Source: Brachionus manjavacas (Eukaryota; Rotifera; Eurotatoria; Ploima; Brachionidae). From it: 64,000 nt of DNA. The translations under genes and the position numbers were made by a program. Each line of letters opens with the position of its first letter. The first letter of the stretch is position 1. This document shows, piece after piece, positions 1-12,900 of the stretch. Under the pieces are notes generated by a model, which worked only from the letters and a program-made list of their open reading frames with translations, did not search any database and was not told where the DNA came from. The stretch is taken from assembly GCA_019054805.1 (NCBI GenBank), contig JAHQIY010000003.1, positions 7,564,001 through 7,628,000 of the forward strand, in the 5' to 3' direction.

Positions 1-948
1 AAAAGATGATTAGAATGCTTCTGCATGATAAAATATAAAGAACGCAGAATAAGTAGTTTCGTTACCGCGCAAAAAATACATGTTTTATCTTTTCCAGATC
101 TATGACACAATCAAAATGATACCAGAATTTTAAATTTTAAAATTCTATTGATGCCTTAAAAAAGAATTGAACTACTTTTGGACAAGAGAAGAAATAAAAA
201 TAATCCCTATGTTTTTCCCTATAAAATTTCTTTTTAAATTCTACTAAGAAAATATATAATTTTTTTGACTTTTTGAAAAAAATTTCATTTATTTAATTGC
301 TTTATGTTAGAGATGTCAAAAATAGTTAATAATAAAACTTAATAAAATAATTTATTTACAAAATTGCAATGAATTTAAAAAGAGAAAAAGTTTTAAATTT
401 GGCTAATAAGTCATTAAGGTTTAAATTATCAAGATTTAATTTTTAATTTAATTTTTTGGATTTTTGCCTTAAAGCTGTTATAAAATTTGTCACAAACTTT
501 TTAAAATTTTATAAGTTTATTTAAATTCATTATTCATGCAAATTGGATTTAATAATAAAAATATTTACATTAAATAACAAAAATAAGCCTAAATTTTTTC
601 GAAAAAGAAGCCAATTAGATTAAAATTCTTCTTATTATTCAAAATAAAAGTGATACATCTAAGGTAAACTAATAATTGGATTCTATTAAAATTAATATAT
701 GGTAAAAAAAATTATTAAATGAATAAAGTGAAGGAAGATAAAACCTTTTTTTATTCAAATTTAAACACTTTTCAAATTTTTCTAAAATTTTTTTCTTCGA
801 AAATTATAATTGATTTTGTTAAAGTTAATAAAAAAGATATTTTTTATTGTTTATGAAAAGATTTTCATTAATTTTTTTTCATAGATTTTATTTTATTTAA
901 TTATTTTTTTTCAAGAAGAGTTTTAATAAAAGTTAATTTTTCATTAAG
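1..948. other. AT-rich intronic sequence upstream of the first visible Cav3 exon
   Basis: No coding segment is recognisable on either strand. The first channel exon to the right opens in domain I S5, so this stretch is most likely an intron of the same gene. The S4 arginine-rich segment of domain I that should precede it was looked for here and not found. Confidence 0.6.
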
Positions 949-3900
949 GTATGAGAATTTTGGTTATGCTTCTTTTGGACACTTTGCCAATGTTAGGAAA
1001 TGTGTTACTTTTATGTTTTTTTGTTTTCTTTATTTTTGGTATCATTGGAGTTCAGTTGTGGAAAGGCATTCTGCGTAATCGATGCTTTTTCGACTATAAC
1101 CACACTTCAATGAGTAATTTTCTAGACGAATCGTTCAAAAATACCTACTATAAACCGGAGCATGTAGATAGCTTCATATGTAGCCAAGGAAATGGAGGTA
1201 TAACTACATGTGCTGATATTCCACCGTTTATTAACAACTCTCGTATATGCAATTCAACAATAGACATTCTTCACTCACCGGCAAGCAACTCAAGCAATGC
1301 TTGTATTAACTGGAATCATTATTATTCCAAATGCCGTCCTAGCGATAAAAATCCTTTCCAAGGAGCTATTTCTTTTGACAATATCGGATACGCTTGGGTT
1401 GCTATTTTTCAGGTATTTTGAAAAAAACAATAAAGAAAAAAATAAATCCTTAGTTTTGGTAAAGATTATTAGTTTGGAAAGTTGGGTGACAATTATGTAC
1501 TATATTCAAGATGCTCATTCGTTTTGGAACTGGGTCTATTTTGTTTTTTTGATTGTTGTAAGTTTTAAAATTTAAAAAAAAAAACTAAATAAAAATTTAT
1601 TTAAAAAAACAATTATTAAAAGATAGGTTCATTTTTTATGATTAATTTGTGTCTAGTCGTGATCGCTACACAATTTTCCGAGACTAAAAAACGTGAAACA
1701 GAGCGAATGATTGCAGAACGACGCCGTTTTTCCCGTTCAAGCAGCACTTTGCTAAGTGATTCTGGAGGCGAGCCGGGCAGTTGTTGGGAAGAGCTTCTAA
1801 AATACTCTGGACATTTGTTCCGCAAGACCAAAAGACGCATCTTACGCAAATATAATCAGTACAAAAATAGCCGCAGAAAAGTACTAAATCTTAGGATAAT
1901 TAATTGAAAATTAAAAATTGATCTTTCTTTAGAGCATAAGTGAAAAAACGCTAAAATTAAATAAAAAATCAACATTTAAGGACGATTCGTCCAGAATTCA
2001 TTTAAACAATTTAGACGTTAACCAAGTTAATCTGAACTGTAGGTGTAAATGTCATCTAAATACCAACACAAATAATCCGTCAGAGGTCGATTCTGTGAAA
2101 AATTCAAACAACGAAATTTTTCTGTCCTACCACTCTGGTCTTGAATCCAATTCAAATCAGGTCTTAAATCAATCTTTTAATATTGATTCCAATAGTGATA
2201 TGATTCCAGACAAGCAAGTAGCATCAGCTGGCGAAAAATGCCCAGTATGCAGACATTCAAAAAAATTTGATATTATTCATAAAAAAATGTTAAATCTAAA
2301 TGATTCGGCTATTTTATCTTTTTCAATAAATTCAAATAATTCAAAAGCTTTAAATCGCAGTGCACACAATGAAGTTAAATATTTCAAGGAAAATTGTTCC
2401 AATCTTCCACTAGACAACCAAGAGTATTTTTATTGCTATTCTACAATTCTAACTCCACAAATACTGACCAATTCTTATTTGAGCGACAGTGGATGCTTAA
2501 GGGAAAATATGGAGCCTGATGCAAACAGACAAATCGATGGAACCGAGCGAAGAACAAGAAACAAGCTTCGAAAAGCCAAACAAACTAAAAATCTAAATTG
2601 TTGCCTATCATGCTTTTGTTGCTGTTCGAACCTATTAGCGAAAACAAAGTTGTGTATTTTTATGAATATACTTAATACAAAAGTAAAAAATTTTGTCGAT
2701 GGAAATTTTTTTCAAAGAGCTATTTTATTCTCAATATTGATAAATACGTTTTGCATGGGAATTGAACATCATCAACAGGTAATACTTGATTTTAAAACAT
2801 TGAATTTTCTTACATTACTAAAATGTCTGAATATTCTTTTTCATTTGACATTTTTTTGAGTAAAAAATATTTAAAAATTTAATCCCTATGACTTAATTAA
2901 GTCTTCTAATGTTGATACTTGAATCTATTTTGACACTTTATTTAGTAGTAGTATAATGAATAATGAACTGCGGTATGCTTTAGACCTAGCATACAGAGCG
3001 CGTCAACTGAAGATGGCACCCTAAAGCAGTTTTCCATTGACCGTCCAAATTGTTTTTAATTTTTTTCAAATTTTCGTCTGATTGATTGTTCCATAAATTC
3101 ACAATTCTGTTATTCAAAAAGGAGTGCCTTTGATTGCAACATCTGACAATTTCCCTTCTCAACATGCTTCTTCGACCACCTCTCGGCATAGATAATTGTG
3201 AATGGGACTGCTAATTTAGTTCTTCTAAACCTTTGGATAACTTGAACTTTTATATTAGATCTTCTCTAGTTCTTCGTTGTTCCAGCGGTTGAATATTGAA
3301 TTTTGGCATCTTTCCTCATATGGTCTATTTCATCGATTTTTTTATGAATCATAAATATTAAATTTTATTTTAAGATCTTTCCAGATACAGTACTGCTATG
3401 ATAAACTGTTTTTACGAAAAATTCCGAAATTTTACGTAATTTTACGAAAATTTTAGTAAATATAAAAAGACCCAAAAAAAACTGAAAAAATAACGATTTT
3501 TAGGAATTTTTCTTTATTTTTAAAAAATTAAAATGAAAATTGAAAAAAAAAATTCCGAAATTTTACGTAAATTTTAAGTAAAAAAACAAGAAAAATAAAA
3601 TCGTTAAAAAAACACAACTACGATGCAATTATTAATGATCCGACCAGTCACCTTTTTTCTCAATGACTATTTTAATTACCTAAGAATTAAAAACTTTTAA
3701 AGGAATATAAAATGAATATCTTTTTATTAAATAATTCCTTTTTTAAGCGATCAATGCATCTTTTTAAGAGAAAAATTCCTAAAAATCGCCATTTTTTCCG
3801 TTTTTTTATATTTAATAAAATTTTCGTAAAATTTCGTAACTTTTCGGAAATTTACTTTTCTTTAACTTTAGTAATTTCACGTAAATTTACGAAATATCAC

Positions 3901-6900
3901 GTAAAATTTCGAAAAATTACCTAAAATTTTGTAAAAAAAGTTTATCATAGCATTAAAAATTATTTTAAATTTTTTAATTTAAATGTAAAAAATTATTTTT
4001 GTTCTAATTTAACTCAGATATTAACTTAGATTTTACCTTAGAACACTATAGATGAAGACACTAATCCAACCTTTAGTAGGCTTATTTGTTCGAATAAAAT
4101 CGACTATCTGACTAATAAGTGAAATATCTTTGGTCACGATCTCTTCTTCTGGGTAAAAGTCTTCATTTTCCGATTCATCAGATTCAGATTCGGATGAAGT
4201 AAAAAAATCATGGTAATTATTATTTATAACGAGTTAAACGTCCATTTCCATATGATCATCTTCATCTTCATCAGATTGGTTATATTTTGATTTTTTAGGC
4301 ATTTTTACGAAATATTATTTATACTTAGGTAAGTTTTAAGTAAAATTTAGAAAAAAAATATCAATAGAATATTAATATACAAATTTGTTAAAATCACATG
4401 TATTCATTTTTTTTTATAGAAATTTAATAATATTTGTAAATAAGATTTAGAGAGTTTTTAGAAAATTAAATATACATTCGAATTAAAAAATTTTAATTTT
4501 AATTTAAACTAAAAACTAAACTAATTTAAAATTTAAATAAAAAAATATTTGTCTGATTTAGATAAAAAAAATGATCTAAAATTGAATTTTTAAATTTTTA
4601 TGGATAAATAATGGATAAATTTCTCTGTTTTCCTTGCATTAATCAAAAGGATCTTTTTCTTAGAAGCTTCGAAATTATATTTGTATATATTTTTTTATTT
4701 TTTTATTTGATAGTATCAAAATTTTAGAGCCTGCTTCTTTTCTCATTATTTTATGAGTTAAAATCTTGAGTTATGGGCTAAGATGCAGAAGAGTGGGTAT
4801 TTTAATTTTTAATTAATTTTTTGATTCTATGGAAAATATTCAGTTACTTCTTTAATAGTTAATTTTGCTATACTTCTCAATTACATACAAAAAGATTAAT
4901 TTTTGAACAAAATATAAACACTTTGTTAATTTTTTTCTATAGTAGTAGTAGTAGTAGTAATAGAATAATAGTATGCAACTTGGAGCAATGTCCAAGCAGA
5001 ACTCTTTAATGAGCTATTACAGTCGTTTCATTTTGTTTAATATGTTTCGACATCCAAACATCTAGTTTCGCTTTGAAGCTATTTTAGCTTCTGGCACTTA
5101 CAATATTTTCCGGCAATTTGTTTCAGTTTTTGACAACTCTATTAGTTTAAAAATTTATTCTTGGTTGACAATTTTTTACTTGATCCCTATGAATGTTATT
5201 CTTGATTATTTCAAGCATGTCATTTAAGAAGACGATGAACAATAAAGAGCCAAGTACTGAACCCTGTGGAACACCACTTATTAATATAATAAATATATAA
5301 ATTACTTTCAAACAAATGATCAAAACCCGTTAGCCGATAGTTATGTAGATAGTTATGCTTCACATTTAATTTAAAAAAAGTATTGAAAAATACTTAACAG
5401 TCTTATTCTTACTATTTAAAATAAAGAGTGGCACCTTTATTTCTATTGAATAAAGCGCTAATTTTTTTTTTGATATTTTCATAGGATCAGACTTTGAATT
5501 TATTTCCAAATTTGAATATTGAAATGAAAGAATTTAAAACTTTATTGATAATGTTAAAAAATTTTATGACCAAAAGAATGAATTAATATAATTATTATTA
5601 ATAATGATTAGTAATAAAAGAATTATTAGATTATTCTCGTTTCTATTTTAAGTTCTTAAATAAAATTGTCCAAAATTTTAAATGGTTTTATTACTATAAT
5701 TAATAAAATCAATTATTAGAAGAAGTCAATTCAAGGCCAATTAAAGTTTTTCATTTCTAAGTCCATAGATCCATTACGGGAACAAAAACGAAAAATTTTA
5801 TATGTTGATTTTACGATAGCAAAAAAAAATACAAAGGAAAGAATAATACTTAGATCCTTTTGTACTCCCTATACTAGCTGTTAAAAAAAAAAGTTATAAA
5901 AAAAAAATCAACTCTTATCTTAAATCAAGGTAAACAAACAAAGCAGGGGAGGTGCGGACTTGTTTGAATTTCTAAATTAAATTTCCAAACAAATCCAATT
6001 TATGTTTTAAATATAAAATTAAGCTACTTTAAAATTCTGCAAATTAAATTATCTTTTAAAAATGATTATTAAATGGATTTTTGGTTTTTAAATTTTGTTT
6101 TACAATATTTTTATCTAATTATTATTATTACTTGTTCAAAAAATTTTAAGTTTGTCTTTTTATTCTGTTGGTCCTTTATGATTTAAAAGACAGAGGAAAT
6201 GTGCTTGATTTAAAAAGAAATTTCCCAAAAAACAAAATGAAATGTCATTAAAATGTTAAAATTAAATAAAAACTAAAAAAATATAAATTTGAATTTTTGT
6301 TTCTTTTAGCCTTATACATTAACACTGATTGTCGAATACAGCAACATATTTTTTACCTTCATATTTTTGATTGAAATGATTCTTAAAATAATCTCCTATG
6401 GCCCGTATGGATACATTAGAAATGCATTCAACCTATTTGACGGAATAATAGTTGGAATAAGGTAATTTACTTCTTTTAATTTAGATTGGAAAAATTCTAT
6501 TTCTTCAATTCAGTTGCTATGAGGTCTTCAAACAACTGCTATCAAGCGAATCCGGTGTTCAAATCACGCCGAGTGGAGTTTCTGTTCTGCGAACATTTCG
6601 CTTGCTGCGTATCCTTAAACTGGTTCGATTCATGCCTGCACTAAGGCGTCAACTGTTAGTAATGCTACGAACCATTGATAACGTTGCCACTTTTTTTTCG
6701 CTTTTAGTTCTTTTTATTTTCATATTCAGCATACTTGGTATGAATTTATTCGGCTGCAAGTTTTGCGTCAAAGAGCCAAATGGAGAGCGTGTTTGTGAGC
6801 GCAAGAATTTCGACTCACTTCTTTGGGCAACCATCACTGTCTTTCAAGTGCTGACACAGGAAGACTGGAATGAGGTATTGTACAATGGCATGGAAAAAAC

Positions 6901-9900
6901 AACTTCATGGGCAGCGCTTTACTTCATAGCATTGATGACATTTGGCAATTATGTTCTATTCAATTTACTGGTAGCCATTCTGGTCGAAGGCTTTTCCACA
7001 GAGGTAAGAAAGTTTTGATTTTAATTTTTCTTTTGGTAAAAGTTAAATAGGATGAGCCCAAGAAAGCCATTGAAGACCGCATCATTGAAGACGCCATTCA
7101 CGCCATTGCTGAGGAAAATAGCAGAGAAGGAAATACCCATTCGGTACAGAGTCTGAGTCGTCGAAACAGCAGAAGAAAATCTCGAAAAAACTCAAAGGCC
7201 TCTGCTTTGGAAGAAGAAAATTTGATCAAACATTCGAGCCCAGAGCCCCAGAATGACAATGAAGAGCCGAAAAAATTGGAAAAAAGTTCATTGAAACGTG
7301 AAAGCCTCAATCTAAATTTTAATACCAAAAGACAAAGCCAATTGCCAATAATAACTCAAACATGCCCGACTCCCACTTACACACCGTCCAACTCTTCTCA
7401 AAATTCACCCCTTCCCACGCGATTTAAGTTTGGCCCTGACTTTAAAATTGTGAGAAAATTTTCCTTGGATTCTTCGAATCAAAGAATCAAATTGGAAAAG
7501 CTGAACCAACAAAATTTTCTGACCCATTCGACCAATTCTAATATATTCGATGGCAAAGCATTGAATCTAAAGACTGCTCGCTCTGACATAGCCGATCTTG
7601 GTCGAACAAAAATTGAATCTATTCTCAAAAAAAATAATTTTGCAAAAAAAATCTCCTCACCAAAGAGAATAGACTTTCAATTTGCCCAAAATGTAAGTCG
7701 CTTGAAAGCCAGAAATAAAAGCACTTCCAAGCTGGTCATGTCAGCTCCTAAAATAATACTCGATTTATCAAGCGAAAACGATTCTATAGTCACAAATAAT
7801 AGTAATCAGAATGACAATATTTTGAATACACATGAGATCAAAAGGCTCAGAAGAAAGCGTTTATCAAAGAGTTTTCATGAAAAATTGATTGTTAATTCAT
7901 CTAATCTGGAAATACCAAAAGCAGTGCATAAACGACCAAGAAGCAAAAGTGAAAAAATTAAAACCAAAACTAACAAAATTTCGGACAAAAACGAGCCTCG
8001 TAATAAAGACATTATACCTGGTGATAAAATAGATGTTGGACAAGATAGTTCGATTGTGATTAATATTACAAACCATAAACCAGTTGTGATCAGAAAGTCG
8101 GAGCCTTTTAATATAGACATAAATTTATCCAAAGCCATATCGAAAAATAAATTAGATTCAGATTCAAATCAATATTCTGGAAAAGCTAGATTGGTAAGAT
8201 ATTTCCATTTTTCAATTCAATTATTTTTAAAATTTAGTAAAGTACATCAATTGATAATAATAAAAACAAAAACTAGGATTATACTTTCTGTACATTTTAA
8301 AATTTAGCTTTAAGGTTTTTTTCAGGAAGGACATACTTTCTGTACTTTTTAAATATAATTTTCAGTTTTATGTTAAAATAAATTCTAAAAAGTACAAAAA
8401 TAACATTCTTTTTGACAAGAGAGATACATAAAGTACCAAAAGTATGATGAATCGATTGATGAATTTCATAAAACAGATTTTTGTTATGGATTTTGTCAAA
8501 AAAAAACAATATATTACAAAATTCTTTTAATCAGATCGATTTATATTGTTATTAATCAGACTTGTTTTTAAGTCACAGTTTTAAGTCTAAGTCAGAAAAA
8601 TTTAAGTCAAAGCCAGTGTCTTAAATATTTTTTTCATTTTTCTAGTGAAGTTTAGTCGAGTCAACTAATTTTCTGATTTTAAAACTTAACTTTTTTTGGA
8701 TTAAAATAAACATATTAAATTTTATTTTAAAAAAAATTCAAGTTTTTGGCAATTTTTGAAATACCATGTACCATGTAAATCGACCTGATTAAAATGAATG
8801 ATAAAAAAAAATTGTAATTTTTTTTCACAAAATCCATAAGAAAAATTTGTTTAATGAAATTCATCTTCTCTTTTCAAAAAGAAATTTTTTACTTTATAGA
8901 ATTAATTTTAACATAAAACTAAAAATAATATTTAAAAAGTAATCACTTAATTTTTCTTGATATTGTTCCTATTCTTTTTCTAGTTCCCTCTTTTCAATCA
9001 TTTTACAACTTCTCTATTCGGGGTTGTGAAGTTCATTTCAATTCGATCGTTTGAATCCGGAAAAACTTGAATAGCTTTTTTACTAAAAGAGATAGTTTAC
9101 TTCTATGAAATGCTTAGTGGTCAAGCAAAAATATCGAAGCAAAAATATTAATTTAATAAATTTTTGTCTAAAATATCTTCAGAGAAAATTTTAGTATTAA
9201 AAGGTTATGAATATGTTTCGTTTGCGTTTCTGACGTTTCGCGCATTAATCTTTATTTTTCCTTTCTCTTAAAATTCTATTAATTATTTAAATTTAATTTT
9301 TTAAGCGATTTAAATTAAGTTTTTATCTAATTCAAATAGTTGAATATTTTTCGTATTTTTAATAAGTGAGACTACATTAAAAAAATATGGGTAAAACAAC
9401 TAGAATTTGCTGTTCAGTAAGTTGCCTCAGCAAAAAAATTTTTGTAAAACTTAAAACACTCTATTGCTTTTTTTAGTCCTGTATTTTAATGAGCATTTAT
9501 TTAATTTAAGATGAACATTAATATTTAAGAAAATATGCATTCAAAATTAATTAATTAAAACAAAATAAAAAATTCATAAAAAAATGAAATTAATCAAAAA
9601 TGAACAGTAATTAGAGAAACTCATTGCTTCAATTGAACATTTTTTTTGCTTTGACTGGTTTCTTTTGTGATAGACAAAAGACATTTTTTGCCTCGACTAT
9701 GAATAAAATCTTTAAAATTATTAAATAAATTGAAATTTATTTCAGAGTTGTTTAAAAATCGCAAGTTACAAGCCAAGTCAAAGTGATGACTTGAACTTGT
9801 TGGAAAAAATTTAAAAAGTACAAGTACAAGACTTGTAGTCAGTCAAAGCTTTACTTGTACTTTGAAGACTTTCTCTAAATTTTTTAATGACTTTGGTACA

Positions 9901-12900
9901 AGTCTGATTTATTTCTTGAAAAAGCTTTTTATAGCAATTTTCATCTGCTTCGATTTTTTATGAAAAGCAATTAGAGTAAAATTATTTTGTATTTTAATTG
10001 AAAATTTTTTTTTTAATGAAAAAAAGTATAAATTTGTGAATAATTTTTAAAAAGAGAAAAGAGTCTTTCCAAAAATATCAGTGTATGATTATAAATATTT
10101 GCTAAGAATCTTAAATTAAACATTTATTAATAGTTAGATAATTTAAATTAAAATTTAAGGATTTCGGTATATTGGCTAAAATATCCAAATCAACAGAATT
10201 TTTAAAAGATAGAGAAGAGTATTCATTGTACATTTTCTCACCCGACAACGTCATTCGAAAATTATTTGCAAATTTAACAAAAAAAAAATGCTTCGACTAT
10301 ATAATCCTATTTTTTATCGCACTCAACTGTATTACATTGGCAATGGAAAGACCAAATATTCCCAAAAATAGCTTTGTAATTTTTAATTTAATCCTAGCTT
10401 TCTATTCTAGCTTAAATTTTAGGAACGAAAATTTCTAACAAATTCAAATTATGCTTTCACAATTATATTCACAGTTGAGATGGTTCTCAAAGTCATATCA
10501 AATGGTTTATTTATTGGAAAAAATGCTTATTTAAAAAGTGGCTGGAATAAAATGGATGGCATTTTAGTGGCAATATCTCTTGTAGATGCTTTTGTTACAC
10601 TAACAGCCCGAAGCAGTCCGAAAATATTTGGCATCCTGCGTGTCTTTCGTCTTTTGCGAACGCTTAGGCCATTGAGGGTGATTAGCCGAGCGCCAGGACT
10701 CAAACTTGTTGTGCAGACCTTACTCTCTTCATTGAGACCGATCGGAAACATTGTCCTCATTTGTTGTACATTTTTTATCATTTTTGGAATTTTGGGTGTT
10801 CAACTTTTCAAAGGTAAACTATTTCACTGCCAAGGCTCAGATGTTGGTCATGTTGAAACTAAAAGCGAGTGTCTAGCTAATCCAAACAATGAATGGGTGA
10901 ATTCTCAGTACAATTTTGACAACTTGGGACAAGCATTGATGACACTGTTTGTGCTATCGAGCAAAGATGGATGGGTGCAAATAATGTACACTGGTATTGA
11001 TGCAGTGGGTGTTGATAAACAACCAATTGAGAATTATAATGAATGGATGCTCCTCTATTTCATTTCCTTTTTGCTACTTGTTGGATTTTTTGTTCTTAAC
11101 ATGTTTGTGGGAGTTATTATTGAGAATTTTCACAAATGTCGAGCTCAACAGGAACGTGAGGAAAAAGCGAGACGTGCTGCAAAACGCGCCAAAAAGTTCG
11201 AAATCAAAAGAATAAGTAAAAATTTTTAATTTTGAACAAAAATAAAAAGCCTTTTTTTCTATTTTGTTTAAAGAAATGAAAGAAATTCCATACTACGCCA
11301 ATTATTCTAAAACAAGGCGTTTTTTACATGATATTTGCAATAGTAAATATTTCGATTTGATCATAGCTGGTGTAATCGGTCTCAATGTGGTTTCAATGTC
11401 ACTTGAATTTTACATGATGCCAAAGGTAAATAAATGAAAAAAAATCTAAAATTTTTAAATATTTTTTTCAAGATACTGGAGGACATATTGGATATTTTAA
11501 ACATATTGTTTACTTTTATATTTCTTTTGGAGGCCATATTGAGGCTAATAGCTCTTGGATTTTATCGATATTTCAAAGAAAGGTAAAAATTTTGGTTGTT
11601 TATTCTAAAATAAGGTTAAATTCAAAATGCGGCTATTTGCACAATTTGATTAGGGATATAATTTCAACCTAATCATCTGGGAATAAAAAGTATATCGCCA
11701 AATCTTTGAAAAAAATGCATCATAAAATCTAGCCTTTAAATTTTAATAAACAAATCTAGAAAAAACTCTAATTATTTTCAAAAAAAATATATTTAGTTTA
11801 TTTTAAACTATTTTAAACTATTTTTGAAGGCCATATAAAGTTAAAATCCTTTTGATTTAATTTAAAAAAAGACTTATAAGTGTAAAATCAAAATTAAAGC
11901 ATTTAATTCTTAACAAATTTGTTATAATGTATATATTTATAAATTTGTTTATATTTACAAAAAAAAAAAGCTATCCCTTTGAAATCGTATGATTTTGCCT
12001 CTTAATATCACTGCAGGACTTTGCTCTACTGATCTGTCTAAGTCACAAAAATTTAAGTCATGACTCGAACCCCTAAAAATTTTTGTTTATAATTAACAAA
12101 CACAAAAATCTTAAAATGTTGAAAAATTAAATTCTATTTCTTTAAGAAATGTATCACCTATTTATAAATGTGCGTTATTCAACGAAAAATATTTTTTGTC
12201 TGAAGGCTGAACCTTATGGATAAATGCAGATAACTCTGACCATAATTTTAACTTTATGGTTTATTTAGAAATTTGTTTCATTAAAAAAAAATTTTAAGTA
12301 ATTGACTTGACTTGACTTTTGACTAAAAAACAAGTCTGGCTCAAAGTCAAAAAGATTTCTATAATTACTGACAAAATGCATTGAAAATGACGATAAAAAA
12401 TAAGGATTGTAATTTTTTTAACTTTTTTAAAAGAAATTTTATTCGATAATTCAACTATTGTTTAATTAAATAATAATTTATGTTAAAGAAAATTAAACCC
12501 TAAAATTAGCCAAATTTCGACCAAGCGGAAGATCTTTGTATCGAATTATTGATATATTTGTACATTTGTGAAGATTGGGCGCGCGATCAGATGTTTCACC
12601 TAAATCTCTTTCATATTTAGTAGTGCAACATGGTGCAACATACTTTTTTGCACCTTTTTCTCTAAAATTAACTCTTTTTTTTAAGTAAATAAGATCAATT
12701 TAAATCTTGTTGATGTTTTTTGGCTTATTTTAGAATTTTTTTTTAAATTTTCTTAATTTTGGTTGTAATTTTTGAATATACATTTTATTGCATTTAATTT
12801 TAATTTATAATATTAATCTTCAATTTTCATAATCATGCTAAAAAATTACCTAAAAAAAATTTTTTAAGAATTCTAAATTAAAAAATTAACTGCAGAGATA

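Noticed and set aside
9000-9060. tRNA-like TTCAATTCGATCGTTTGAAT segment
   Set aside because: No acceptor stem or anticodon arm can be folded around it.
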